Of a DNA stretch of 64,000 nucleotides, positions 8,360-16,415 are shown one piece after another (within the stretch, counting starts at the first letter, position 1; each line of letters opens with the position of its first letter). The stretch is taken from the NCBI GenBank assembly GCA_030426955.1, contig JAUHXS010000003.1:124001-188000 (forward strand), given 5' to 3'. The DNA is from Bacteroidia bacterium. GTDB taxonomy: Bacteria > Bacteroidota > Bacteroidia > Chitinophagales > JAUHXS01. The notes below the pieces were generated by a model, which ran no database searches, had not been told where the DNA came from, and worked only from the letters and a program-made list of their open reading frames with translations. Position numbers and translations under genes: made by a program.

Positions 8360-8611
8360 ATGGAAACAGAAAAAAGGACTTTAAAAGAAATCTTCTATAA
8401 TACATTTTTAGTAGCGATTATAGGTTTTGTAGCAGGTGGGTTGAGTTATTACCAATTGACTAAGCTTGAGGAAAGTGGAGGGACAATGGAAGTAAATCAG
8501 TTATTCGCATTTTTATACGAAAACTTTGGTAAGGACGTAACAGTTGGCTTTTTCCTTTTAGTCGGAGTTGGATTTGCAATAAAGGGAATAATTGATATCA
8601 TAAGAAGATAA
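8360..8611 (+). CDS. Small two-helix membrane protein
   Basis: 83 residues with two hydrophobic segments at about 15-33 (FLVAIIGFVAGGLSYY) and 61-78 (VGFFLLVGVGFAIKGIIDII). The charged N-terminus suggests a cytoplasmic start. No family was recognised. It sits between two paralogous soluble proteins, 9 bases before the second one, which suggests a shared function. Confidence 0.65.
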   Translation: METEKRTLKEIFYNTFLVAIIGFVAGGLSYYQLTKLEESGGTMEVNQLFAFLYENFGKDVTVGFFLLVGVGFAIKGIIDIIRR

Positions 8612-8620
8612 GCTTAAGAT

Positions 8621-9052
8621 ATGATTGAGGAAAAGGATTTTATTTTTATTAAAAAGGCATATAAAAATGAACTCCTTTCCACTGGTTTTATTAGGAAGGC
8701 AAGTGTCTTTTTTACCCCTAACCATGTTTTTGTATTACCTTATGATGCTTCTTTTCATTGGGCACTAGAAAGTTTTTCGGTTACCTCTGAAGGGTTTGAC
8801 GTAGAAAGCTTTGTAGATGAGGTCATTGAAAGTTTGAGTGAGTATACACTAGAGGAGTTTGAGGTGCATATGCTTCGTCAGATACCAAGTGCCTGGCAAT
8901 TTGAGATCAAGAAGCTTAAGATTTTTTCTCAATCAAATTGGTTGAAAATTTTTGGAACGCTAAAGCTTAAAAGAGAAATAGGGGATCGAAAAATTCTGTA
9001 TACATCTAGTAGAAAAATAAATGCCATAAGAGGTTTTTATAGTTCTTTTTAA
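8621..9052 (+). CDS. Uncharacterised cytoplasmic protein, paralogue of 7885-8301
   Basis: 143 residues. The pattern matches its neighbour at 7885: FFTPNHVFVLP, FVDEVIESL, a helix with EEFEVHML, then IPSAWQFEI, WLKIFGTLKLK. The alignment by eye is weak but collinear, so an old duplication is likely. No signal peptide or known domain was seen. It is the last gene of the four-gene run and converges with 9071-9637. Confidence 0.65.
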   Translation: MIEEKDFIFIKKAYKNELLSTGFIRKASVFFTPNHVFVLPYDASFHWALESFSVTSEGFDVESFVDEVIESLSEYTLEEFEVHMLRQIPSAWQFEIKKLKIFSQSNWLKIFGTLKLKREIGDRKILYTSSRKINAIRGFYSSF

Positions 9053-9070
9053 GACACTAGAAGCACCCTA

Positions 9071-9637
9071 TTAAAGTAGCAGTTTTTTATTTGTGTTAAA
9101 TAGAAAAGCTTTTCTTTCTGAATATCCGAAAGTTGCTTTAGGTAGCTGAAGCTTTAGTAGCCTCATTAGTAAGTTAGCACGAGACAGCCTAGTTGTCATA
9201 GAAAAATGCTTCCCATTAGCTAGACAAAAATACAATGTGGTAATTCTAATAAACTGAATTCCAAAAGGCATATTAATTGTGACTAACGGGTAAACCCAGA
9301 CAATTTCTTTTGGCCTGTTTAAGATAATTTCTGTTAGATTATGCTTCTTTGAAAGGAAAGGAATGATAGCATGATATAATAAAACACTCGCTAGGAAAAT
9401 AATACCTATCCCGGAAATATTGATGAAAAGCTCCCAGTTTTCAAGATGCTCTGAGGAATTATACATCAACATGAAACAACCTACCAGAAAAAGCGGAATA
9501 CAAAATGACAATTCTAATAGTAAGTTCTTTCGTTCAATCTTCCTAATTAGACATATAATATCATATGCATTAGCTAGTTTGTTGAACTCTCGTTCAACTT
9601 GCCAACGTGTTTTTTGCTTTTGAGATCGAACTGTCAA
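9071..9637 (-). CDS. Two-helix membrane protein of the PspC operon
   Basis: 188 residues. A basic N-terminal half (RWQVEREFNKLANAYDIICLIRK region) precedes two membrane helices at about 41-59 and 71-92, then a cytoplasmic domain with an ITTLYFCLANGKHF strand. No family was recognised. The proposed TTG start at 9637 overlaps the TGA stop of the upstream mini-PspC gene; the first internal ATG would remove the first 56 residues. Gene overlap supports translational coupling with the two PspC-domain genes. Confidence 0.6.
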   Translation of the reverse strand: MTVRSQKQKTRWQVEREFNKLANAYDIICLIRKIERKNLLLELSFCIPLFLVGCFMLMYNSSEHLENWELFINISGIGIIFLASVLLYHAIIPFLSKKHNLTEIILNRPKEIVWVYPLVTINMPFGIQFIRITTLYFCLANGKHFSMTTRLSRANLLMRLLKLQLPKATFGYSERKAFLFNTNKKLLL

Positions 9638-9798
9638 TCGTTTGGCATCAAGAGATACAATAATAGGTATATCAAGACAGGAGAACCGAGACCTAAAATG
9701 GCGGCCGCTAAGAAAATGATTCTGATAATAGTAACATCTACTTCAAACTTCTGTGACAGCCAGGCACAGATACCTAGTATTTTCTTATTCGGTCTCAT
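9634..9798 (-). CDS. 54-residue PspC-domain protein
   Basis: Short gene found by translating the minus strand. It has the PspC pattern: a basic start (MRPNKKILGICAWLS), helix KFEVDVTIIRIIF, and a glycine-proline turn GLGSPVLIYLLLYLLMP. PspC proteins are inner-membrane partners of phage-shock envelope-stress responses. The start ATG overlaps the stop of the upstream pspC paralogue in an ATGA, and its stop overlaps the TTG start of the next gene. It parallels the 76-residue neighbour, so the pair is a tandem duplication. Confidence 0.8.
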   Translation of the reverse strand: MRPNKKILGICAWLSQKFEVDVTIIRIIFLAAAILGLGSPVLIYLLLYLLMPND

Positions 9799-10025
9799 AT
9801 ATCCCAAATGGTTTTATGCTGTCTTTTGAAAAAGTAATTCTTAAGTTTCAGTAAAAAAGCCAATGACAAATAAATAATTACAGGCGATGCTACAGTCAGA
9901 AACGTTGCATATATAAAGAAAAGACGAATCCATGAGGAAGCAATTCCTAGTTTATCACCAATGTAAGAACATACACCAAATAAATGTATCTCAAAGCAAC
10001 CTTTTATCTTGTTAATTATGTCCAT
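9795..10025 (-). CDS. PspC-domain protein
   Basis: 76 residues: an N-terminal amphipathic part, the PspC core (LFGVCSYIGDKLGIASSWIRLFF), one membrane helix with the SPVIIYLSLAFLL turn, and a basic tail. It is probably an inner-membrane protein in envelope-stress sensing. It is the first gene of a three-gene operon. An excellent promoter match ends only 4 bases before its ATG, implying a leaderless transcript. Confidence 0.8.
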   Translation of the reverse strand: MDIINKIKGCFEIHLFGVCSYIGDKLGIASSWIRLFFIYATFLTVASPVIIYLSLAFLLKLKNYFFKRQHKTIWDI

Positions 10026-10029
10026 GTTA

Positions 10030-10060
10030 CAAAGATAATAATATCGTCATATAAGTTCAA
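10030..10060 (-). promoter_or_regulatory. Promoter of the PspC operon
   Basis: Read on the minus strand: TTG (10060-10058), 20 bases, TATCTTTG (10037-10030). Both elements match the Bacteroidota consensus. The ATG is at 10025, so transcription should begin at or next to the start codon. Confidence 0.6.
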
Positions 10061-10163
10061 TAGCTTGTCTTTTCAGGATACATAATCCCTTTTTATAGTC
10101 ATCAATTTATATAAACTTTTTGTTTTACAGTGATACTGTTTTAGGGGAGCTACCCTTTCTTTA

Positions 10164-11258
10164 TTAAGAATTTGTCAAATCTATGGATACAAAAAGTTCT
10201 CTCCCTAAACTATATGGGATTAACCCCTTGTGTTGGAATCTGCCAATGATTATAGCTGGATGAGTTTTTATCTTCTTAGCAATTTTCGTAACAAGTTCTG
10301 CATTTAAAGTTGGATATTTTGAAACCTCTTCTTCTTCTTGTTTGCTAAAAACCCATTCAGCAGCAAATTCATCAGCTTCTTTTTCCTTTTTTTCGTCTTT
10401 ATCGTCATAATCCACTTTCTCTAGAAAGATATCTTTCTTGCCATGTAATATGATATGTCCTGCCTCATGAAAAAATGTGAACCAAAAAGCATCATTTCTC
10501 TTATATCTACCTGATAATTGTATAAGTGGCGTATCACCAAGCCATCTTGTAGAACCACTTATTGGTGCTTTGGGTAATGTAGGTGTTGGAACAACCTTTA
10601 CTCCTGCTTCTAGACAGATCTCCTGTAATTGTTTAAAGAAGTCTTTAGGCTGAGCAGCCATAATACTCTTAACTTTGGGAAGCGCTTTTTCAAATTTACT
10701 TTTTGAATAGGTTGCTGAATTTATTCTGGAAGCCAAGATGTCCCCTTGCCTTAGCCAAGCTGATATTGCTTGTGGAGCTTTTGTATGCGCCAATGAAATT
10801 CTAAATCTGGTTTTTAATTGAGATTCATAATAAAAATGATTCCATGATTTATGATCTGATATCGCAAAGAACCCCAACATTACTTCAACCCTTTCTTCTT
10901 TTTTCGTCACCTTAGGAATCCACCCCAACTTAACCATACTGGCATATGGAAAGGTATCTACCCATTCCTCTGCTTGTTTTAGTTTTTCTTTTCTTTTAAG
11001 CCTAGCCACCGCTTCTTCATAATTTAACTGTCTTTGCAACCAAAACTTTGCAGGAATTCCTAAGACTTTTTCGAACTGTACTGACATTTCTGGTGTAATC
11101 GATGATTCTCCTTTTAGTATTGCTGTTATAGTTTTCTCTGGTTTACTTGTTCTTATTGCAAATTCTTTGGGTCCCATTCCCAGTTCTTCAAGTTTTTCGG
11201 CTAGTGTGGTTCCTGGATGGCTGACTGAATCTGGCACATACTGGTTGATTGTTTTCAT
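10164..11258 (-). CDS. HigA-type antitoxin: HTH domain fused to an ImmA/IrrE-like metallopeptidase domain
   Basis: 364 residues. The N-terminus is an XRE/HigA helix-turn-helix (HPGTTLAEKLEELGMGPKEFA, TSKPEKTITAILKGESSI, about 15-60). The C-terminal half is ImmA/IrrE-like with the zinc motif HEAGH at about 264 and a downstream EADEFAAEW helix giving a further ligand. The partner toxin is directly upstream, 49 bases away, in the toxin-first order typical of HigBA. It probably binds the toxin and the operator. Whether the metallopeptidase domain is active is unknown. Confidence 0.85.
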   Translation of the reverse strand: MKTINQYVPDSVSHPGTTLAEKLEELGMGPKEFAIRTSKPEKTITAILKGESSITPEMSVQFEKVLGIPAKFWLQRQLNYEEAVARLKRKEKLKQAEEWVDTFPYASMVKLGWIPKVTKKEERVEVMLGFFAISDHKSWNHFYYESQLKTRFRISLAHTKAPQAISAWLRQGDILASRINSATYSKSKFEKALPKVKSIMAAQPKDFFKQLQEICLEAGVKVVPTPTLPKAPISGSTRWLGDTPLIQLSGRYKRNDAFWFTFFHEAGHIILHGKKDIFLEKVDYDDKDEKKEKEADEFAAEWVFSKQEEEEVSKYPTLNAELVTKIAKKIKTHPAIIIGRFQHKGLIPYSLGRELFVSIDLTNS

Positions 11259-11307
11259 GACTGTTATTGGTTTATTGGCTTAACTGTATTGATTTGTTGT
11301 CACTTAA

Positions 11308-11640
11308 TTAGTGATAATCTATTATTTCCATAATTCTTACATTTTTAATTTTTGACCACTCATATTGCCCATTTTCGTTTTCTGGAATTGGATTTTCCTC
11401 TGGCTGATATATCAATCGGTATGGATTGTCTAGATCACAAGCCCACTGCCCTTTTCTATTGCTGGTTAGTTCATGATGTCTGCCTGGCAAATCTCTAACA
11501 TCTTCTAACACTTCTATTGCCCTTAGGTCATCCAATCTTTGTTTTAATTTATTGGCTCTCTTTTTTCCTAGCTTGCCAATAGCAAGCTTTGTGTCATTAG
11601 CATACTTTTCTAGCTTTTTATTATTAAACGTAATTTGCAA
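11308..11640 (-). CDS. higB: HigB/RelE-family toxin
   Basis: 110 residues from the TTG at 11640 (QITFNNKKLEKYAND), which matches the usual beginning of HigB proteins. An upstream GTG at 11664 would add 8 residues but lies inside the palindromic operator, so I reject it. Conserved features are the helical pair with LGKKRANKLKQRL, LPGRHHEL and WACDLDNPYRLIYQP, typical of ribosome-dependent mRNA interferases of the RelE fold. It precedes the higA-like gene. Confidence 0.85.
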   Translation of the reverse strand: MQITFNNKKLEKYANDTKLAIGKLGKKRANKLKQRLDDLRAIEVLEDVRDLPGRHHELTSNRKGQWACDLDNPYRLIYQPEENPIPENENGQYEWSKIKNVRIMEIIDYH

Positions 11641-11656
11641 AATATTATTATAAATA

Positions 11657-11675
11657 ATTAACACTTTGTGTTAAT
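11657..11675. promoter_or_regulatory. Palindromic operator of higBA
   Basis: Perfect inverted repeat ATTAACAC-TTT-GTGTTAAT, 17 bases upstream of the preferred TTG start. A -7-like box (CAAAGTTA on the plus strand, 11687-11694) lies just upstream, so a bound repressor would cover the transcription start. Confidence 0.65.
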
Positions 11676-11775
11676 AGAAATATAAACAAAGTTAACAAAT
11701 TTTAATCAAATAATCCTGTATATAAAGACCAGTTCTTAAAAACCTATCAATATTTTTCTGGTAACAAACGACTTT

Positions 11776-13047
11776 TTACTTCAAAATACGCAACCCAATT
11801 CCACATTGTAAACATTTCTTTTGATCACAATACTGGTTTTTCAGTTGCAACAATCCCTGAGTCGTAACAGCATCTTTTGATTTCACCCCTAAGTCAGCCC
11901 ATTTGCTTATGATTGAATTCTTTTCGGGCTTAAGCTTTTCTAATAACGAAATCGCTTGATCTTTAAACTTTTCTTCCCCTTTTTCAGACCCATATAGAAA
12001 TAACAATGGGGCAATTATGTTAATAATAATGATGTCAATAGTTGACTCTCCAATAGATTTTTTCTTTTTAGTAGATATCTTTTCAAAAGTATAATGTGTT
12101 TCCCAGAAAGAAGAAACATCACAAGTAAGCAGTTTTTGTAACTGCTTAATATCGCTGGAAGCCTCTAAAACATGAGAAAACAAGTTTGATGATTTGTAAA
12201 TAAGTTGAGCAAACTGTGCTAATCTGATCGTGGGAAATGCGGCAGGGCGCAATCTAAGAAACTTCCAAACAGAAGAATTGAGCGGTTTGAGCTGATATTT
12301 CTTGCCCAAAAAAGCAAATTCTTTTTTTAAGTCATGGATGTACTTATCATCTGATTTCTCTGGAAGTAATCCTGATTGACCAAATAATAGTGCTTCAATT
12401 TGTAGAGCGTTGCTTTTGTGTTTTGCAAGTAAGTTTATCGGTAAAGACTTTGCTAGCAGTTCCATTGGCAAAGAATTAACCTTTAGCCCAAACCCTTTAG
12501 CTATTTGTTCATAAAACAAGGTATTCCAATCATGCTTGGTGCTATCTAATGATTCTTTCATCAGTGAAGACTTTTCTTCCAAGCGTTCGATGGTCAGTCG
12601 GCTGATCCATGATTTTGTAGTAAATGCGTCAACTGTTTGGATCGACGATTTACAAGGAATCCATGATTTACTTTTCAGCAGTCCTTCATAACTGTTGATC
12701 AAATCTTTATCAATAATGCCTTTCAATTCTAAACATGGAATTTCAAACCCTTCTGTATTTGTAACAGGTTGGTCATTTTCGAAAACCATATGTAAAATCA
12801 CATTATCATAAGCTTTATCTTTTTGGTGATTGTGTCGATACCAATCCGATGATTTGATGTGGATTTCAATATTGCCTACCCAAGTGGTCGAACCAATTTT
12901 AATTTTTGCATTGAAGAAATCAGGACCAGCATCCGAGTTTTGGGTTCCAGTTTTTAAAATAATTAGCTGCTGATGATTACTGGTTTGAATATTTGTTGAT
13001 TCAAACAACTGATATTTCCAAATGAAATGGAGCAGATCTTCTTTCAA
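11776..13047 (-). CDS. DUF2851 family protein
   Basis: 423 residues, the usual length for DUF2851, which is nearly confined to Bacteroidota. Typical blocks are HFIWKYQLF at the N-terminus, TGTQNSDAGPDFFNAKIKI, WVGNIEIHIKSSDWYRH and DNVILHMVFEND (residues 30-105), resembling a PD-(D/E)XK-like arrangement. The C-terminus has C-x4-C-x-x-C (CDQKKCLQC). The biochemical role is unknown. It is divergent from mscS, with 41 bases between start codons. Confidence 0.9.
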   Translation of the reverse strand: MKEDLLHFIWKYQLFESTNIQTSNHQQLIILKTGTQNSDAGPDFFNAKIKIGSTTWVGNIEIHIKSSDWYRHNHQKDKAYDNVILHMVFENDQPVTNTEGFEIPCLELKGIIDKDLINSYEGLLKSKSWIPCKSSIQTVDAFTTKSWISRLTIERLEEKSSLMKESLDSTKHDWNTLFYEQIAKGFGLKVNSLPMELLAKSLPINLLAKHKSNALQIEALLFGQSGLLPEKSDDKYIHDLKKEFAFLGKKYQLKPLNSSVWKFLRLRPAAFPTIRLAQFAQLIYKSSNLFSHVLEASSDIKQLQKLLTCDVSSFWETHYTFEKISTKKKKSIGESTIDIIIINIIAPLLFLYGSEKGEEKFKDQAISLLEKLKPEKNSIISKWADLGVKSKDAVTTQGLLQLKNQYCDQKKCLQCGIGLRILK

Positions 13048-13062
13048 TACTCAACAGATTAG

Positions 13063-13070
13063 TAACTTTG
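13063..13070 (+). promoter_or_regulatory. Putative -7 box (TAACTTTG) for the MscS gene
   Basis: Exact TAnnTTTG match ending 18 bases before the ATG at 13089, inside the 41-base gap between divergent genes. No clear TTG was found at the expected upstream distance. Confidence 0.45.
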
Positions 13071-13088
13071 TAAAAGCTTAAACAAGTA

Positions 13089-14675
13089 ATGATGAATACA
13101 AAAATATCAAACTTAGTTTTATTTCTATGCTCTATTTTGCTATCTGCTTCTTCGTTTTCTAACGAAGCAGAAGATTATAGCCTGTCTTCTCCAAGAAATA
13201 CGGTTCAAACACACCTAAAATTTTTACAAGAAGAAACTTACGAACCAGAAATAGCGGCTAAACCTTTTGAATTGGGTGGAGAGAATGCCGAATCTCTTGC
13301 TATAAAACTAAAGCAGGTACTTGATGGTAAAGGATATGAAATAGTTTTAGAGAATATTTCCAATAACAAAAACTACTTTGACTCTTCAAACAATAAGCAT
13401 CGATATATTGTGGATAGCCACCTGCCAAAAGTATATCTAGAAAAGGTAGGTAAAAAATGGCTTTATTCAGAAAAAACGCTCAAGGCAATTCCAGCGCTTC
13501 ACAAAGAAGTTTTTCCATTTGGGACAGATAAGTTAGTAAACCTTTTGCCACAGAATGCCCACAAGAAGTTCTTCGGTCTTGAGCTTTGGCAGCACTTGGG
13601 TATTTTGATTTTAGTCATTCTCAGTTTCATCGTACATAAGATATTGACTTGGGTTTTTGACAAGTTGTTATTACGATTGAGTATGCGTTTCATCAACAGA
13701 GATCTTACTGAAAAGTATATTCATCCTGTTGCTAGACCACTAAGCTTGTTCATTGTTACGCTTATTTTATTTACGCTATTCCCAATTCTTCAATTGCCAA
13801 TCAAAGTATCTAAATACATTATCATAGCGTTTAAGGTTATTACTCCTTTTTATGCCATATTGGTTTTCTATTATTTAGTAGATGTGGTGAGCTATTACTT
13901 TCAGAAGTTTGCCGACAGAACCGACTCAACTCTGGATGATCAATTAGTCCCACTTGTTAGAAGAGCATTAAAGGTATTTGTTGTAATTACTGGGGGTCTT
14001 TTTATTCTTCAAAACCTCGACTATAACATTACGGCATTATTAGCTGGTATATCAATAGGAGGTTTAGCATTTGCACTGGCTGCTCAAGATACTATTAAGA
14101 ATTTATTTGGCTCTATGATGATATTTGTCGACCGTCCTTTTGGAGTAGGAGATTGGATTGTTTCATCAGATGTTGATGGGACGGTTGAAGAGGTTGGCTT
14201 TCGCTCTACAAGAGTCAGGACATTTCACAACTCAGTAATTTCTATTCCCAATGGGAAATTGGCAGATCAAGCAATTGACAATATGGGTGCTAGAGCGTAT
14301 CGAAGATTTAAAACAAACTTGGCCTTGACTTATGATACACCTCCTGAGCTTATTGAGGCATTTGTAAAAGGATTGAAGAAAATAGTAGAAGAGCATCCCA
14401 ATACGAGAAAAGACTATTACGAAATTCATATGAATGATATGGCAGATTTTTCTTTAAATGTGCTTTTCTATATATTCTTCTCTGTTTCGAATTGGTCGGA
14501 TGAATTAAAAGCTAGACAGGAAGTGATATTGTCTATCATCCGATTAGCAGATAAGCTAGGCGTTCGATTTGCGTTTCCTACTCAAACGCTTCATGTGGAA
14601 AATTTTCCTGAGAAGAAATCGCTAACTCCGGAGTATAGTTTCAAACCAGGTGAGTTGGATGATAAGCTTAAATAG
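13089..14675 (+). CDS. MscS-family mechanosensitive ion channel
   Basis: 528 residues. A signal peptide (about 1-24) and a 130-residue periplasmic region precede membrane helices from about residue 165. The pore helix and conserved cytoplasmic start are ALAAQDTIKNLFGSMMIFVDRPFGVGDWI (about 333-361, split here by key residues A, G and D), followed by the beta domain with VGFRSTRVRTFHNSVISIPNG. MscS channels release solutes on hypo-osmotic shock. The stop is 1 base from the end of the convergent comF-like gene. Confidence 0.93.
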   Translation: MMNTKISNLVLFLCSILLSASSFSNEAEDYSLSSPRNTVQTHLKFLQEETYEPEIAAKPFELGGENAESLAIKLKQVLDGKGYEIVLENISNNKNYFDSSNNKHRYIVDSHLPKVYLEKVGKKWLYSEKTLKAIPALHKEVFPFGTDKLVNLLPQNAHKKFFGLELWQHLGILILVILSFIVHKILTWVFDKLLLRLSMRFINRDLTEKYIHPVARPLSLFIVTLILFTLFPILQLPIKVSKYIIIAFKVITPFYAILVFYYLVDVVSYYFQKFADRTDSTLDDQLVPLVRRALKVFVVITGGLFILQNLDYNITALLAGISIGGLAFALAAQDTIKNLFGSMMIFVDRPFGVGDWIVSSDVDGTVEEVGFRSTRVRTFHNSVISIPNGKLADQAIDNMGARAYRRFKTNLALTYDTPPELIEAFVKGLKKIVEEHPNTRKDYYEIHMNDMADFSLNVLFYIFFSVSNWSDELKARQEVILSIIRLADKLGVRFAFPTQTLHVENFPEKKSLTPEYSFKPGELDDKLK

Positions 14676-14676
14676 C

Positions 14677-15387
14677 TTAACGCTCAACGTAAGCCAGAGT
14701 TAATAAACTGACCTTATCTGCTACTGAATCTATGAGAAGCTGAGCGCAGGTCTCCAATGTTGCTCCTGTTGTTAAAACATCATCAACTAGAAGAACATGT
14801 TTTCCAATAATGGATTCTTGATTTGCCACAATAAAGGCATCTTCTATCGATTTCCACCTTTCTAGCCTTGACTTTACAGTTTGTGATGAAATGTTCTTTG
14901 CTTTTATCAAGGAACTTGTGATAATAGGAATATTAGCTTTTAATGCTAATCCTAGAGCGATACTTTCAGCTTGATTATAGCCTCTTTTTTTAAGCCTTTT
15001 TGGATGAATTGGAATAGGAATAATTAAATCTATTCCATGCATAAAATCAGACTTCTCTAATCTAATACCTATAGTCTTCCCTATATATAATCCTACTTTA
15101 GGGTTGCCACCATATTTTATATCATGGATAAGCTGTTGCACTTTAGAGTCTTTTGAGAAATAATATAAAGCAGTTGCTTTTTCGATATTGACTCTGCCGT
15201 CAAATAACTTTTCCATTGGGTTTCCTCGAAAAGAATGGAAGTCGGTTTCAGGCAAATCGTATTGACATTTTGTGCAAAGGATCTTCTCTTCCTCTAGCAA
15301 GACATTTTCGCATGCAGAGCATAATCTCGGGTAGAGCAAACTAATTAAGGGATCAAAGAGCTTGGATGTTTTTTGCAATAAGTTCAT
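14677..15387 (-). CDS. ComF family phosphoribosyltransferase-like protein
   Basis: 236 residues. The N-terminal zinc-binding part has paired CxxC (LCSACE and LCTKCQ, about 17-41). The C-terminal phosphoribosyltransferase domain has the PRPP motif VLLVDDVLTTGATL (about 198-211) and the KRGYNQAE element. ComF proteins are tied to DNA uptake and transformation in other bacteria. No other competence gene is adjacent. Confidence 0.92.
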   Translation of the reverse strand: MNLLQKTSKLFDPLISLLYPRLCSACENVLLEEEKILCTKCQYDLPETDFHSFRGNPMEKLFDGRVNIEKATALYYFSKDSKVQQLIHDIKYGGNPKVGLYIGKTIGIRLEKSDFMHGIDLIIPIPIHPKRLKKRGYNQAESIALGLALKANIPIITSSLIKAKNISSQTVKSRLERWKSIEDAFIVANQESIIGKHVLLVDDVLTTGATLETCAQLLIDSVADKVSLLTLAYVER

Positions 15388-15432
15388 ATCGAGAGATAGC
15401 TAATAATATAAATTGGCATAACATTGAATAAA

Positions 15433-15560
15433 CCAGTCATGCTGACCTGCCTACGTTGCACTTTGGCAAGGCAGGGGTACGAAGCATCTACCTTGATTAA
15501 TCTAAAAGATAGATACCTGCCTTGTCATCAGGCAGGTTTCACTACGTTCAATATGACAGG
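15433..15560. repeat. REP-like intergenic element with inverted repeats
   Basis: Non-coding stretch between comF and the surface locus. It begins with GTCATGCTGA and ends with ATATGACAGG, and holds CCTGCCT/AGGCAGG and ACCTGCC/GGCAGGT stems plus GAAGCATCTACC and AGATAGATACCT halves. This is the look of dispersed palindromic elements common between Bacteroidota genes. The rest of 15388-15818 holds only the small candidate ORF listed next. Confidence 0.5.
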
Positions 15561-15652
15561 TTGAACTGTGGCTATATCTGAAACCGTAAAAAATCAGTTT
15601 TTAAGAGCGAAAGATAATGTTAATTTTTATTCGAGTCAATCCGTATAAATAC

Positions 15653-15775
15653 CTAGGTAGTTTTCCCTATCTGCCATATACATAATTCATTATCAGAAAT
15701 ATAGATTTCATTAGATGAGCAACATTCTTTAGTGTTTTTCTTATTGCAACTAATAAGTAGAATAAGAATTATCAA
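15653..15775 (-). CDS. Candidate 40-residue lipoprotein, or remnant of one
   Basis: The minus-strand frame reads a hydrophobic stretch and lipobox (IILILLISC) followed by NKKNTKECC and an acidic segment to a TAG. The only start I see is TTG at 15775. The frame is open somewhat further upstream but without ATG or GTG. The lipobox argues for a real or recently lost lipoprotein. Length and start are weak. Confidence 0.3.
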   Translation of the reverse strand: MIILILLISCNKKNTKECCSSNEIYISDNELCIWQIGKTT

Positions 15776-15818
15776 AATTGGGTGGAATTGTATCTTGAGA
15801 TTTTGGACATTATGTCAT

Positions 15819-16415
15819 CTAAAGTTTGTAGCTTACTCCAAGCCCTATACCTAGTCTGTTATGAAAATAAATATCATTTGATTTCCCAATATTGTTATGT
15901 TCTAAAAAGGAATAAAAAATATTTGCATCAAGGTATAGCTTATTTTGCCCAATTTTCAAATTTCGCCTATAGCCGACCCTTAAGGACAGGTTTGCTATGG
16001 GTAAGTTATAGTTACTTACGGTTGGATCATATTGAAAGCCATTTATATTTGCTCTTACAGAATAAAGTAAACATATGGAATAAAAATTCATTTTTTTTTG
16101 ATCTGCTCTTTGGTAGGAAATTCTTAATATTCCTGCAGACGGAAGAGAAGCTAATATAAACTTTGGCGTATAACTTATACTAGTATTCAAAGAAATTCCA
16201 TCTTGTGTATTTAGATTAAACCTAGTTTCCCATCCTACCGAGTACAATACCAACGGCGCTCCCCCAATCTCAAGTGATAAATATTGCTCACATGTGTTAA
16301 AATTAGAAGTATCAATTAGAGGTTGAGAGTAACTGGAGTTTATTATAAGTATACAAACAACAGAATAGACAAATTTATAAAACCCTTTATGCATTGATTT
16401 AATTAACACTATCAT
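15819..16415 (-). CDS. Small outer-membrane beta-barrel-like protein
   Basis: 198 residues with a signal peptide ending near SSYSQ (about residue 31). Met8 is an alternative start that would give a cleaner signal. The mature part alternates strands such as LSLEIGGAPLVLYSV, LSLRVGYRRNLKIG and RLGIGLGVSYKL, as in 8-10 stranded barrels. Its ATG overlaps the TGA of the upstream sorting-domain protein (ATGA), so the two are translationally coupled, as seen for PorP/SprF-like barrels and their type IX cargo. Confidence 0.6.
   Translation of the reverse strand: MIVLIKSMHKGFYKFVYSVVCILIINSSYSQPLIDTSNFNTCEQYLSLEIGGAPLVLYSVGWETRFNLNTQDGISLNTSISYTPKFILASLPSAGILRISYQRADQKKMNFYSICLLYSVRANINGFQYDPTVSNYNLPIANLSLRVGYRRNLKIGQNKLYLDANIFYSFLEHNNIGKSNDIYFHNRLGIGLGVSYKL

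Noticed and set aside
11641-11664. GTG start of higB at 11664
   Set aside because: It lies inside the perfect palindrome and adds residues absent from typical HigB starts. The TTG at 11640 fits better.
15782-16159. 125-residue plus-strand frame at the edge of the surface locus
   Set aside because: It is opposite the 198-residue barrel gene, whose signal peptide and ATGA overlap are much better evidence.
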